Below, in pieces: positions 26,699-36,334 of a stretch of DNA of 43,703 nucleotides. The notes under the pieces are model-generated. The model worked only from the letters and a program-made list of their open reading frames with translations, did not search any database and had not been told where the DNA came from. Position 1 is the first letter of the stretch, and every line of letters begins with the position of its first letter. The position numbers were made by a program, and so were the translations under genes. This DNA is from Muribaculaceae bacterium (GTDB lineage: Bacteria > Bacteroidota > Bacteroidia > Bacteroidales > Muribaculaceae): positions 1-43,703 of the forward strand of contig JAIDTS010000024.1 of the NCBI GenBank assembly GCA_029060585.1. Direction: 5' to 3'.

Positions 26699-27559
26699 TC
26701 AGTCAATATTGTGAATACACTTTCTTAGTGATTCGGTCCAGTAAGGAATTGAAATCCCGAAGACTGATTTGACCTTGGTCTTGTCAAGTACGGAATAAGA
26801 TGGGCGTGTGACAGCAGAAGGGAATTCATCGCTATGACAAGGCTGGATGTCGCAGTCTGTATGTCCGGAGATGTCTGCGATAGCCTTGGTGAAATCGAAC
26901 CATGAGCATACTCCCTCGTTGGAGTAATGATAGATACCCTCGTAGCCATCCATTTTCCTTTTGTCAATAATGTGGAAGATGGCATTCGCCAGATCCTGAG
27001 CGTAGGTAGGTGTGCCTACTTGATCGAAGACAACCTTCAACTGTGGCTTTGAGGAAGTCAGGCTCAGCATGGTCTTCACGAAGTTCTTGCCATATTCCGA
27101 ATATAGCCATGCAGTCCGGAATATGAGGGCCTTCACTCCAGACTCCTTAATCTGCTCTTCACCGTGGAGCTTGGTCAGACCGTATACCCCCGTAGGATTT
27201 GCCGGTTCCTGCTCAGTGCGCGGTGTGTTGCCAGTCGAACCTCCGAATACATAGTCGGTCGAGATGTGTATAAGCGTGCCGTCATTGGCCTTTACTGCGT
27301 CGGCGAGATTCCTGACGGCCTTTGCGTTTAGAATCTCAGCGAAGTCAGAATCGTTCTCTGCCTTCTCGACATTCGTGTAGGCCGCACAATTGACGATCAC
27401 CTTCACATCGTTGTCCTTTACGGCCTTTGCCACAGATTCGGTATCGGTAATGTCAAGTTCGGCAACATCGGTAAAGATATATTTGTCGTTGGAGTCTTTT
27501 GCTGCAATTCGCATGCAGTTGCCAAGCTGTCCGTTGGCACCGGTGATCAGAATGTTCAT
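26699..27559 (-). CDS. rfbD: dTDP-4-dehydrorhamnose reductase
   Basis: Last step of dTDP-L-rhamnose synthesis: reduces the 4-keto group with NAD(P)H. It is 286 residues, an SDR enzyme. It shows the N-terminal GANGQLGN dinucleotide motif, NCAAYTNVEKAE, STDYVFGG and the YGLTKLHGE Tyr-Lys pair, as in RmlD. It overlaps rfbC by 4 bp and follows it directly, so the two steps are translated together. Confidence 0.96.
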   Translation of the reverse strand: MNILITGANGQLGNCMRIAAKDSNDKYIFTDVAELDITDTESVAKAVKDNDVKVIVNCAAYTNVEKAENDSDFAEILNAKAVRNLADAVKANDGTLIHISTDYVFGGSTGNTPRTEQEPANPTGVYGLTKLHGEEQIKESGVKALIFRTAWLYSEYGKNFVKTMLSLTSSKPQLKVVFDQVGTPTYAQDLANAIFHIIDKRKMDGYEGIYHYSNEGVCSWFDFTKAIADISGHTDCDIQPCHSDEFPSAVTRPSYSVLDKTKVKSVFGISIPYWTESLRKCIHNID

Positions 27560-28119
27560 AAGGCTTTAAAGATGAAAGGGGAGTCAAAATCATTTAAAAG
27601 GCAATGCCTGAGGTCTTTTTCAGAAATCAAGGCTTGAGCGGCATCTATCCTCCAGTCTATGCCTAACTCTGAATCGGCTATAGATATTCCTCCCTCGGCC
27701 TCTGGATGATAATAACAGTCGCATTTATACTGAAATATTGCGGTGTCGCTCAATACTGAGAATCCGTGAGCAAATCCATGGGGGATGAAGAACTGCAGAT
27801 GGTTGGCTTCGGAAAGTTCCACCGCTACATGGCGTCCGTAGGTGGGGGATCCTCTCCGGATGTCAACGGCAACGTCAAGAACACATCCTTTCACGCATCT
27901 GACGAGTTTGGCCTGGCAGAACGGGGGACGCTGGAAGTGGAGGCCGCGTATGACTCCATATGAAGAGCATGACTCGTTGTCCTGCACGAAATCCACTTTC
28001 GCCACCTTCTCGTCGAAAACCCTTTTTGAATAGGATTCGAAAAAATATCCCCTCGCGTCGTTGAAAACCCTTGGTTCAATAATCTTCAGTCCTTCTATTT
28101 CAGTGTCTGTTACTTTCAT
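27556..28119 (-). CDS. rfbC: dTDP-4-dehydrorhamnose 3,5-epimerase
   Basis: Cupin enzyme that epimerises C3 and C5 of dTDP-4-keto-6-deoxyglucose. The product has 187 residues. Signature parts are [13 protein letters not shown], the catalytic His in [20 protein letters not shown], and the [14 protein letters not shown] and [14 protein letters not shown] segments. It overlaps rfbA by 20 bp at its start and rfbD by 4 bp at its end. Confidence 0.97.
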   Translation of the reverse strand: MKVTDTEIEGLKIIEPRVFNDARGYFFESYSKRVFDEKVAKVDFVQDNESCSSYGVIRGLHFQRPPFCQAKLVRCVKGCVLDVAVDIRRGSPTYGRHVAVELSEANHLQFFIPHGFAHGFSVLSDTAIFQYKCDCYYHPEAEGGISIADSELGIDWRIDAAQALISEKDLRHCLLNDFDSPFIFKAL

Positions 28120-28990
28120 CAGCTGCTAATTTCATAAGATACTGCCCGTATTGATTCCTTAGCATCGGCCTCGCGAGCTCAATAAGCTTTTTCCTTGAGA
28201 TCCATCCATGAGTGTATGCGATGCCTTCGAGACATGCGATCTTAAGTCCCTGTCTTTTCTCAAGCACCTCAACGTAGATGGATGCTTCTGCTAGGGAATC
28301 ATGGGTGCCCGTATCAAGCCATGCAAATCCCCGCGGAAGAGTCTGCACTTTCAGCTGCCCCTCTCGAAGGAATTCCTGATTGACGGTGGTGATCTCAAGC
28401 TCTCCCCGCTCCGAAGGCTTTATGCTCTGGGCCGTATCAACTACTTTATTGGGATAGAAATACAAGCCGACTACAGCATAGTTGGATTTCGGATCGTCTG
28501 GTTTTTCCTCGATAGAGAGGCATCGTCCTTTGGAGTCGAATTCGGCTACACCATATCTTTCTGGATCATTGACCCAGTATCCGAACACGGTTGCAGTAGC
28601 ATTCTCCTCGGCGTCCTTTACCGCTTTCCTAAGTACATGAGAGAAGTCGGGACCATGGAAGATGTTGTCGCCAAGCACAAGGCATACAGAATCGTCGCCG
28701 ATGAATTCCCTGCCGATAATGAATGCCTGGGCGAGCCCATCGGGTGAGGGCTGCTCCGCATAAGAGAACCGGACTCCATAATCGGAGCCGTCGCCGAGCA
28801 GACGGCGGAATGCCGGAAGATCCTGTGGCGTAGATATGATCAGGATGTCGCGAATACCAGCCTGCATGAGGGTGGATATCGGATAGTAGACCATCGGCTT
28901 GTCAAATATCGGAAGCAACTGCTTGCTTACACCCTTTGTGATCGGATATAGGCGTGTGCCCGAGCCTCCTGCTAGAACTATTCCCTTCAT
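28100..28990 (-). CDS. rfbA: Glucose-1-phosphate thymidylyltransferase
   Basis: First step of dTDP-L-rhamnose synthesis: makes dTDP-glucose from glucose 1-phosphate and dTTP. It is 296 residues, typical length. The nucleotide-binding [26 protein letters not shown] start, VLGDNIFHG (metal Asp) and [18 protein letters not shown] are all intact. It lies 22 bp after the DUF1972-type transferase and overlaps rfbC, forming the rfbACD block; rfbB comes later, after the sugar dehydrogenase. Confidence 0.97.
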   Translation of the reverse strand: MKGIVLAGGSGTRLYPITKGVSKQLLPIFDKPMVYYPISTLMQAGIRDILIISTPQDLPAFRRLLGDGSDYGVRFSYAEQPSPDGLAQAFIIGREFIGDDSVCLVLGDNIFHGPDFSHVLRKAVKDAEENATATVFGYWVNDPERYGVAEFDSKGRCLSIEEKPDDPKSNYAVVGLYFYPNKVVDTAQSIKPSERGELEITTVNQEFLREGQLKVQTLPRGFAWLDTGTHDSLAEASIYVEVLEKRQGLKIACLEGIAYTHGWISRKKLIELARPMLRNQYGQYLMKLAADESNRH

Positions 28991-29012
28991 GCTCTTCTTT
29001 TTTATTGATACG

Positions 29013-30083
29013 TCAGCGGTAAAGCGCCGCGTATTGTTTTGAAATGGATTTCCATGTGTATCGCTCGCGAGCGATTTTCTTCATCGGCGTTCCATCAAGA
29101 TCTGTCCTGTCTAATATGTCGAGCAACTCTTCTGTGGTATGGAAATAATAGGCCTGGTCGGCCGTAGTGGCCCTGTTGAATATTACATCGAATGATACAA
29201 TCGGAATTCCAAAAAACATAGCCTCTACGAGCGATGGATTTGTACCTCCGGCGCTATGCCCGTGTACGTATATACCTGCGTTGCTCCTTAGCGCGTATAG
29301 GATGTCGAGGTCGTAGATGGCGTCGAGCATCTTTATATTGGGTATACCTGAATATTTCTTACGCAGTTCCTGAGAGTACACGTTATGATTCCAGTTTCCG
29401 ATGTATACGAGATTCTTGTCTGTGTGAGAGAATGCCTCAAGCACCATGTCGCAGTTGTTTTCAGGCTCAATGCGGCAGACGGCAATCGCATAGTTGTTTT
29501 TTTCAAGGCCGTATCTCTGCAGGGTTTCTTCGGCGAATCCGTCGGGGAGGTCGCGCACTACATGGTCGCCTCCATAAGCTATGAGTTTCGATTTTTTGCC
29601 GTATTCCATTGCCACATAGTCTCGAATCGCCTTATTGTCGGTGATTATGACGTCGGCATATTTCACTGCCATCGCCTCCGACTTCTTGAGCACTTTCTTG
29701 ACAAACTTATTCCACTTATTGCGCTTATATTCCATACCGTCGATATTGATGATAAGCTTTTTGGAATTGAGTTTATGGAAAATAGGTAGGAAAAGGCATC
29801 CCGACACTCCGAGCACGAGAATCACGTCGTAGCCTCGGAGCACCTTGCACATGGAAATTATGTCGTAGGGGACGGATTGTATTCCGTTAGCCTTAAGCGG
29901 TACGTATTCGAGCTTGGCTCCCTTGTAGGTCGACATGCGCTCGGACATGTCCTTGCTGGAACAGAAGACGGTATACTCTACACCTTCCGGACAATTGTCG
30001 CCGAGAAGATTCTCCACCAGGCTTTCGAAGCCTCCATAATTGGCGGGTACTCCCTGTGTGCCTATAATCGCAACCTTAGTCAT
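29013..30083 (-). CDS. Glycosyltransferase with DUF1972 domain (WchF/Cps2T-like)
   Basis: GT-B transferase of 356 residues. The N-terminal half is the DUF1972 domain ([24 protein letters not shown]), characteristic of beta-1,4-rhamnosyltransferases such as WchF/Cps2T. The C-terminal half is GT4-like ([24 protein letters not shown], with the conserved Glu). Since rfbABCD follow in the same operon, dTDP-L-rhamnose is the likely donor, an inference from family and context. The gene overlaps the upstream transferase by 4 bp. Confidence 0.9.
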   Translation of the reverse strand: MTKVAIIGTQGVPANYGGFESLVENLLGDNCPEGVEYTVFCSSKDMSERMSTYKGAKLEYVPLKANGIQSVPYDIISMCKVLRGYDVILVLGVSGCLFLPIFHKLNSKKLIINIDGMEYKRNKWNKFVKKVLKKSEAMAVKYADVIITDNKAIRDYVAMEYGKKSKLIAYGGDHVVRDLPDGFAEETLQRYGLEKNNYAIAVCRIEPENNCDMVLEAFSHTDKNLVYIGNWNHNVYSQELRKKYSGIPNIKMLDAIYDLDILYALRSNAGIYVHGHSAGGTNPSLVEAMFFGIPIVSFDVIFNRATTADQAYYFHTTEELLDILDRTDLDGTPMKKIARERYTWKSISKQYAALYR

Positions 30084-31204
30084 TTCCGGTCGTTATCAGA
30101 ATTGAGCCATGCCTTGAAGTGGTCTTTGAAATCCTCCACTTCCTTCCTGTTCTCATATCTCGCATAGTCCTCATCCTTGAAGAAATCTGAGGGATTGCGC
30201 TTCAGGATTTCATGGAGCGCGAAAGAGAAGTCGCGAGAACTGTTGCCGTCTAGATAGCCAAAAGACGGAAACTGCGTAAGCATTTTCCTGAAATATGGTA
30301 TATCTGAGGCGATGATCGGTTTTTTGAAATAGAAAGCCATCTCGAGGATGCCGCTCTGCGATGTCTTGCGATATGGGAGGGCGAGATAGTCTACGTTTTC
30401 GTATAAGAAACGTAGCTCGTCGTCGGATATATGGCGCGAGAAAATCGAGACGCTCCTGTCAGGCTTTATCCTTACCCTTTTATAGACTCCGTCGATGTCC
30501 TTCCCCGCTACAATGACATTTATCCTGCGGGCATCTTCGTCGCAAAGATTGTTGACTGCGTCAAGAAGGATGTCAATTCCTTTCTCTCTCGTTATATTTC
30601 CGAAGAACAGTACATTAATCTTATCTGGAGCTACGGCATCCCTGAGCTCGGCAGGAATAGATGCTGAATCGTATTCGCGGGGGAAAACGTATTTGAAATG
30701 AGGCACTTCATATCTGTTTCCTTCGAATCCGAACTGCATGAGATAGTCGTCGGTGCGAGTTGAGTGTGAGATAACGTTTTTTATCCTGTTGGAATATACG
30801 TTTGCAAGACGTTCGCGTAGCCGGAGATTGGAATCTTCATTCTGCGCGAGCGCCTCATGAATGTCGACGCAGTGATGGGGGGCTTTTGAGATAACCTTTA
30901 GGAAATACGGGTCAAGAATGTTGCCGTAGGTCAGATAGATGAATCTATCGTCCCTGTGTCTGGAAATGAACCGGCTGAGCCTGCGTAGATTTCTCAGCGC
31001 AGACGTCATCTTAGTCAGTCTACGGCCCTTATATTGATTCAGAAGCACCGGGCGTTGGCCATTGTCAGAATAATTGGATACAATGCCGACCTCAACCCCC
31101 TCTATAGATTCAAGAATCTGCTTGAAGGCGTCAAGGTAGTAATGCATGCCGCAGTGCACTCCGATGAAGTCTACTAAATATATCATATATTGAATATCGT
31201 TCAA
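30080..31204 (-). CDS. Glycosyltransferase, GT4-like
   Basis: A 374-residue GT-B transferase. The nucleotide-binding half begins at INVLFFGNITREKGIDILLDAV, followed by the SDDELRFLYENVDYLALPYRKTSQSGILEMAFYFKKPII segment, where SQSG-x-x-E replaces the usual EGFG-type loop. The N-terminal half (YLVDFIGVHCGMHYYLDAF) is diverged. The donor is unknown. It overlaps the DUF1972 transferase by 4 bp and follows the GT2 gene by 33 bp. Confidence 0.82.
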   Translation of the reverse strand: MNDIQYMIYLVDFIGVHCGMHYYLDAFKQILESIEGVEVGIVSNYSDNGQRPVLLNQYKGRRLTKMTSALRNLRRLSRFISRHRDDRFIYLTYGNILDPYFLKVISKAPHHCVDIHEALAQNEDSNLRLRERLANVYSNRIKNVISHSTRTDDYLMQFGFEGNRYEVPHFKYVFPREYDSASIPAELRDAVAPDKINVLFFGNITREKGIDILLDAVNNLCDEDARRINVIVAGKDIDGVYKRVRIKPDRSVSIFSRHISDDELRFLYENVDYLALPYRKTSQSGILEMAFYFKKPIIASDIPYFRKMLTQFPSFGYLDGNSSRDFSFALHEILKRNPSDFFKDEDYARYENRKEVEDFKDHFKAWLNSDNDRK

Positions 31205-31237
31205 TCCGGAAGGATAGTACTCTTTTCTATAACGTAA

Positions 31238-32134
31238 TTATTTCAGATTTATTAGATGGAGATATTCTTTTCTTTTCAACATTATTGCTGTCAGGATGAT
31301 GGAGGGCGCATCGAGGAGGGTATGCAACATTCTAAATGCTGTGAGAGTCCCCGGGGAAAAGTGCTTTCTACGGTAGAGCCGGCGCGACTCGTAGAGGTGT
31401 CTTAGGCGCGACGGACTCCAGATACTTCCTTTTGAACTGTCGCTTCCCCCTTCGAGGTGGATAATCTCCGGACCCTCTACGACAAGGCGCTCGAGTCCGG
31501 CCTCTTCCATCCTTTTTTGCCAGTCGACCTCCTCACAATACATGAAGAAGTCCGGATCGAATCCTCCTGTAGATTCGAATACCTGCCGGGGCAGAAACAT
31601 GTCAGCTCCGGTCACATAGTCTACATTCTTCTCACCCTTCACTGGCTCGGGACGGAGGTTGGTTTGATCCTTGAGAAATCTAAGGTATTTGGCTGTCACT
31701 TCTTGTAGCTCGCTGCGTGGCGTAATAAAACGTCCGTAGCTGTGGCAGGTCGACATATCGCGATTCCTGAGGATACAGCCCAGCACGCCAATTTTTCTGC
31801 CATTCTCTCTGAGAAATTCAGCCTTTAGGAAAAACTCCCGCACGGCATTGTTTGTAAGGATGGTGTCGGAATTAAGCAGAAAGAGATATTCCCCTTTTGC
31901 GTGCGCCATCCCTAAGTTGTTGGCTCTTCCGAAACCAATGTTCGCGCCTGATTCGATGAGGATTACCTCAGGGAAATCTTTTCTCAGCATTTTCACCGAG
32001 TCATCGGAAGAATCATTATCGACGACTATGACCTCATAATCCACATCCGATGTCTGTTGCTTTATGCTTTCAAGACAGTCGCGAAGCATCCCGGCTGTAT
32101 TGTAATTGACGATGATGATGCTTACATCTATCAT
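31238..32134 (-). CDS. Glycosyltransferase family 2 (rhamnosyltransferase-like)
   Basis: Inverting GT-A enzyme of 298 residues. It shows the N-terminal SIIIVNYNTAGMLRDCLESI and VIVVDNDSSDDSV (UDP/dTDP binding), then the metal-site equivalent in YLFLLNSDTILTNNAV and MYCEEVDWQKRMEEAG near the acceptor site. The family pattern resembles WbbL-type rhamnosyltransferases, so dTDP-rhamnose is a plausible donor given the operon, but not proven. No DxD in strict form: NSD stands in its place, as in many relatives. It overlaps the upstream GT4 gene by 4 bp. Confidence 0.9.
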   Translation of the reverse strand: MIDVSIIIVNYNTAGMLRDCLESIKQQTSDVDYEVIVVDNDSSDDSVKMLRKDFPEVILIESGANIGFGRANNLGMAHAKGEYLFLLNSDTILTNNAVREFFLKAEFLRENGRKIGVLGCILRNRDMSTCHSYGRFITPRSELQEVTAKYLRFLKDQTNLRPEPVKGEKNVDYVTGADMFLPRQVFESTGGFDPDFFMYCEEVDWQKRMEEAGLERLVVEGPEIIHLEGGSDSSKGSIWSPSRLRHLYESRRLYRRKHFSPGTLTAFRMLHTLLDAPSIILTAIMLKRKEYLHLINLK

Positions 32135-33324
32135 TGCTTATCTTTAAAGTCAGTCATTATCCTGTCGTAGAATCCGATTAGCTGCTTCCCGAAGTTTCCT
32201 TCTGAAAAGTAATGCTCAACGGCCTTCTGGCTGTCTGTTATCATACTGTGGAATCCTCCTCCCGCTTCAAATGAGGATGTCTTCCTCATAGCGGATTCTA
32301 CCTCCATCATCAGCATGGTGAGTTGTTGCGTGGTTTCAAACCTGAACGCTGTGTCTCGTCCCGAAAATTGAAGATAGCGGTCCATCTGCTCCTTTGTGCC
32401 ACCAGTGTTACGCCCTATGCAGATGCTTCCGTTAGCCATAGCCTCAGGCATCACTCTTCCGAGAGCCTCGAATCTTGAAGGTATAATTGTGGCGGCTGCC
32501 TCATACATGAGCTCATCAACGTCGCTGCGCTCACCGAGCCATTCTACGAGGGAGGAGACGCCGGCTTTATCAATGCTACGCTGTAAGGATTCCTGATATT
32601 CAGGAAAATTTGTTCCTCCAGCAAGAAGAAGCTTTAATGGATTCTTACTCCTTCCTGCATATGCTATGAAGGCACATATAAGCTCTCCGACCCCTTTGGC
32701 CTCCTCGATACGTCCGGCATAAAGGAAATACGGTTTTTTATAAGGTGTGTATCTGAATTGGTTGGCCGAAACGATACCATTGTATATCTGTTTTGACTTT
32801 GGATTTGAATCTTGCTTGAGATGGCGTGCGATATCCTGGGTTATTGATATGGTATAGACATCCTTATCCTCAAGGCGTCGCTCTCTGCCTGGGAGTTTCA
32901 TTTTGAAATCAAGGTCTCCGTATTCCCTGATATGAATGATATCAGGCACTCCGATAGACTTGGCCGCCACATATCCAACATCAATGGCGGAGGAGTTCTC
33001 GTGGATGATATCGGGGCGGAATCTACGTGCAACCTCGGTGACTCCTTTCTTCCCCTTATAGTTGATCCACGCGTTGTGTACGAGACGAGGAAGCCACTTG
33101 GCCTTGTTTTTCCATCCGTTAGTCAGTGGCAGGCAGGTATGTCGGTAGCTAACCACGTGGACAGTCTTTCCCAATTCTCGAAGATGTTTGGAGAGGCCTG
33201 CTTCGTCGGGGCATACCACCTCATATTCGATTCCTGCCTTATCGGCTTCGCGAAGCATGGCGAGAATGCTTTTGGTGGCTCCTCCGCTCATGCCAGTTCC
33301 ACTGGCTACATACAGTATCTTCAT
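32131..33324 (-). CDS. Glycosyltransferase family 4
   Basis: GT-B transferase of 397 residues, with an N-terminal Gly loop (YVASGTGMSGGATKSIL) and a C-terminal nucleotide-sugar domain starting near YFLYAGRIEEAKGVGELICAF. The region around SRFEALGRVMPEAMANGSICIGRNTGG carries the family EX7E pair. The donor and acceptor are not deducible. It overlaps its neighbours on both sides by 4 bp, so it is translated as part of the locus B mRNA. Confidence 0.9.
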   Translation of the reverse strand: MKILYVASGTGMSGGATKSILAMLREADKAGIEYEVVCPDEAGLSKHLRELGKTVHVVSYRHTCLPLTNGWKNKAKWLPRLVHNAWINYKGKKGVTEVARRFRPDIIHENSSAIDVGYVAAKSIGVPDIIHIREYGDLDFKMKLPGRERRLEDKDVYTISITQDIARHLKQDSNPKSKQIYNGIVSANQFRYTPYKKPYFLYAGRIEEAKGVGELICAFIAYAGRSKNPLKLLLAGGTNFPEYQESLQRSIDKAGVSSLVEWLGERSDVDELMYEAAATIIPSRFEALGRVMPEAMANGSICIGRNTGGTKEQMDRYLQFSGRDTAFRFETTQQLTMLMMEVESAMRKTSSFEAGGGFHSMITDSQKAVEHYFSEGNFGKQLIGFYDRIMTDFKDKQ

Positions 33325-33962
33325 TTTGTTATGTCTGACAACGGAGACATGATCTTTATTACCCTTGCAGGATTCCCAGCGGCGAGTGCATATGAGGGAA
33401 TATCTTTTGTCACTACACTTCCGGCTCCGATGATAGCTCCGCGTCCGATGGTGACACCGGGCATTATGCTTGATTTCGCTCCTATCCAGACATTGTCTTC
33501 AATGATCACGGGGCCTTTGGAATAGAGTGGACGATGGTTTGGCGCCATGTCAAGAATGACCGGATCGGACGCTCCATGGGCATTGTCGGTGATTAATACA
33601 TTTTTCCCGGTACGTACGTTGTTGCCTATATGTATACAGTTGATGGCAGTCACATGGGCGTAGTCGTGGATTGAACAATTGTTTCCGATTGTAATCGAAG
33701 GCGAGAAAGTCTGACCTTCGAAACTGTCTGTCGCCGTCAACTGAACATCCTTTCCGAAGTAGCATTCTTCGCCAACGCTTATGTATTTCTCGCCTACGAG
33801 TACGTTGAATTTTGGTCTGATCCTTGAGGAGGCGCCGAAACTTCGGAATCCTCTCTTGCGGTATCCGGTATAAAGGATCATCTTGATTTTCTCAAGCGCC
33901 GCAACCAAAGGTCTGAAGCATGAGCACACGCTCCCTATGCCGAGTAAAATACTTTTCAGCAT
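33321..33962 (-). CDS. Acetyltransferase of the hexapeptide-repeat (LbH) family
   Basis: A 213-residue left-handed beta-helix acyltransferase, probably O-acetylating a sugar or glycan unit. Hexapeptide repeats run from about residue 90 to 195: SITIGNNCSIHDYAHVTAIN, HIGNNVRTGKNVLIT, PVIIEDNVWIGAKSSIMPG and VTIGRGAIIGAGSVVTKDIP. The N-terminal part is diverged and basic. The WcaF/maltose-O-acetyltransferase type is closest by eye. It could instead N-acetylate an amino sugar made by the locus A aminotransferase, which is only a guess. It overlaps wzy by 7 bp. Confidence 0.87.
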   Translation of the reverse strand: MLKSILLGIGSVCSCFRPLVAALEKIKMILYTGYRKRGFRSFGASSRIRPKFNVLVGEKYISVGEECYFGKDVQLTATDSFEGQTFSPSITIGNNCSIHDYAHVTAINCIHIGNNVRTGKNVLITDNAHGASDPVILDMAPNHRPLYSKGPVIIEDNVWIGAKSSIMPGVTIGRGAIIGAGSVVTKDIPSYALAAGNPARVIKIMSPLSDITK

Positions 33963-35143
33963 GTCGTAGATTCGATTTCCGCAATGTCTGTATGTTTACA
34001 CTCCGACTCAGGATTCTGTTTGCGTTGAAGATATATTCCAAGCACATAAGGTAGGATCCATGAGTACCATGTAGGATAAGCTCTCTGTATGAAGCAAAGA
34101 GTCAGGACGGTAAGAAAAATTGCAGTATATCGTCGGTCTGCTCCAGCCGGTATGACCGAAAGGTAGAAGAGTGCCGCCAGAATCACTCCTATCCAGCCGA
34201 ACTTGATGACGAAAATCTTGAATCCGGCGCCATCAATGATCTTCATATTTGTGCGATCTCTAAGTCCAAACCAGGATTCACCGGATTCCTGACCTCTCTT
34301 ATAGGTGAGGTCTGTGTCTATTGTGAATCTGTTGTTTCCTTTGATACCCTTCTGCTCATCATATTCGAGTCGAGATATAATAAGGTTGTTGAGGTCGTTG
34401 TCGCCCCCATTCAATGTCAGAGCACCAGCTACTATGACGGTGCCTACGCCGGCTACGAGCATTAGTTTACGGATATTGTCTACCCACAGCAGGGTGAATC
34501 CTGCAGCCGCAAGTAAATAGCCGGCCAAAGAGAAAGAGAATACGACTCCAAGAGCAAGCACGATGCAATAGCGGTTTGCCTTAAATCTGAATTTATTAGC
34601 TACGAGCAGGAATGTGCTGACCAGAGCCTGATGCCCTGGCTCAAGGAAGAAAGCGTTATAACGATTTACGAATCCCGTATCCCATGTGGTCTGAATGTAG
34701 AAGCCGTAATTGGTATACGGCTGGTAGCCCGGGTATGTGAACATACCTATATTAGGAAGTGACATGACGAATGTGAGGAAATATTCCACCATTCCGATTC
34801 CGAGCATTATGGAATACCATTTTGTGATGAATTTCAGGAGGTCTGCCTGATAGTCTCTGGGTAATATAATGAGATAAATGGCCGGGAAATAACACATGAA
34901 TGTAAAGACGCCCATCACAGGCCCTTCGCACCATGTCGACCAAACGGAGAGCCCGAATATTGCAGCCAGCACTCTGCCTATTGCCTTAGTCAACTCAATC
35001 TTAACAGGTAGTATGGACATGCATATCGGCAATGCAATATTTACCAATACAAGTATTGGCGTCAGTGGAATGTATGTAGTTATCCACATATATGTAGAGC
35101 TCAGCAGCCAGATGAGATTTACTATCTTGAATATTGTCCACAT
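33956..35143 (-). CDS. wzy: O-antigen/capsule polymerase-like membrane protein (Wzy)
   Basis: A 395-residue integral membrane protein with about ten hydrophobic segments and one long hydrophilic loop (about 255-310, from GGDNDLNNLI to the DRTNMKIIDG region), the layout of Wzy polymerases. The loop contains a short RN/ESG-like stretch but no strict family motif, as expected for these very diverse proteins. The call rests on topology and on its place between glycosyltransferases and near wzx. It would join repeat units on the periplasmic face. Confidence 0.8.
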   Translation of the reverse strand: MWTIFKIVNLIWLLSSTYMWITTYIPLTPILVLVNIALPICMSILPVKIELTKAIGRVLAAIFGLSVWSTWCEGPVMGVFTFMCYFPAIYLIILPRDYQADLLKFITKWYSIMLGIGMVEYFLTFVMSLPNIGMFTYPGYQPYTNYGFYIQTTWDTGFVNRYNAFFLEPGHQALVSTFLLVANKFRFKANRYCIVLALGVVFSFSLAGYLLAAAGFTLLWVDNIRKLMLVAGVGTVIVAGALTLNGGDNDLNNLIISRLEYDEQKGIKGNNRFTIDTDLTYKRGQESGESWFGLRDRTNMKIIDGAGFKIFVIKFGWIGVILAALFYLSVIPAGADRRYTAIFLTVLTLCFIQRAYPTWYSWILPYVLGIYLQRKQNPESECKHTDIAEIESTTC

Positions 35144-35160
35144 TACAATGTCATTTGTGT

Positions 35161-36306
35161 TTATTTCTCAACGGCAGTCTCCATCACTTTCCGGTAGATT
35201 TCCGCCATGCGTTCCACTTCCTTGTCTATTGAGAACATTCTGGCATCTTCTATGTTGGTTGCTGATATTTTCGAAAGGAGATTTCTGTCATGTGCCAGGC
35301 GTATGATGGAATCAATTAGAATATCCGGGCGGTCAAGCGGGAAAAGGAAGCCATTGCGTCTATCCTTACATACTTCCCTATGCCCCCTGATGTCGGATAC
35401 CACTAATGCGCAACCTGTGGCCATAGCCTCTATGTTGCCTACTGCAAGTCCTTCCCGTAGGCTTGTGGAAATGTGGATGTCTGCCACCCGACACAAGTCT
35501 GGAATATCGGCCCTGGGACCAAGGAATTCTATGTGTTGACTGATACCGGATTCAGCGGCGAGATTCATGCATTCTTTCCGGAGTTCTCCTTCCCCCGCAC
35601 ACAATACTTTGATATTAGGAACCTCTTTTATGATATCTGGAAGCGCTTTCAGCAGCATCTTGTGATTCTTGTCATGAGTGGGGCGTCCGATAAAGAGGGC
35701 TACAAAATCATCTTTTTTAAGCCCGTATTTTTCCCTGAGTTGAAGTCTCTCATTCTCTCCGACTGGAGCGAATCTATCCATGTTGACTCCAACTCCGTCG
35801 ATATGAAATATTCCACCTCTCGAAAGTTTCTTGCGTCGGGAGAATTCATAGTCTTCATCATTGATAGTCACAAGGCAGTCGTTAAATCTGGCCAGAAGCC
35901 TCTCTATAGGATAATACATTAGCCAGTTTTTCAATGGGGCACCCTTAAAGAAATGAAATCCATGGGCTGTATATATCACTTTTGTGCCTTTCTTCTGCGC
36001 CTTTATGGATGCGAGACGACCCAGGACAGCACCCATTGGGGTATGAACATGCACGATATCATAGTTGCCTTCATCGATCAGTCGCTTAAGTTGCCGGTAG
36101 GCTGAGAAGTTCTTAAGTGAAAACGGACTGGCAGTGATGTCTATATCGAAGTGATGGTCAACCAAACCTGTTTCGATGCTCATTCTGCCTGGCGTGGCAT
36201 TGTCGACAATCCACCCCTGAGACTTGAACCAATTCATGTAGGGAGCATTGAAGTTAGTGAAACCTTTATTATTCGCTACAAAAAGGACTTTCTTTTGGTA
36301 ATCCAT
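35161..36306 (-). CDS. Glycosyltransferase family 4 (CapM/WbpH-like)
   Basis: A 381-residue GT-B enzyme. The N-terminal half contains VLFVANNKGFTNFNAPYMNWFKSQGW and the VHVHTPMGAVLGRLAS segment. The C-terminal half shows ALFIGRPTHDKNHKMLLKAL and STSLREGLAVGNIEAMATGCALVVSDIRGHREV, with the EX7E pair that binds the nucleotide-sugar. It resembles transferases that add GlcNAc-, FucNAc- or uronic-type sugars early in repeat-unit assembly, but the donor is not certain. It lies 28 bp after wzx and 17 bp before wzy. Confidence 0.9.
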   Translation of the reverse strand: MDYQKKVLFVANNKGFTNFNAPYMNWFKSQGWIVDNATPGRMSIETGLVDHHFDIDITASPFSLKNFSAYRQLKRLIDEGNYDIVHVHTPMGAVLGRLASIKAQKKGTKVIYTAHGFHFFKGAPLKNWLMYYPIERLLARFNDCLVTINDEDYEFSRRKKLSRGGIFHIDGVGVNMDRFAPVGENERLQLREKYGLKKDDFVALFIGRPTHDKNHKMLLKALPDIIKEVPNIKVLCAGEGELRKECMNLAAESGISQHIEFLGPRADIPDLCRVADIHISTSLREGLAVGNIEAMATGCALVVSDIRGHREVCKDRRNGFLFPLDRPDILIDSIIRLAHDRNLLSKISATNIEDARMFSIDKEVERMAEIYRKVMETAVEK

Positions 36307-36334
36307 CTATTGAAGTTCTAAAATTTATGATCAA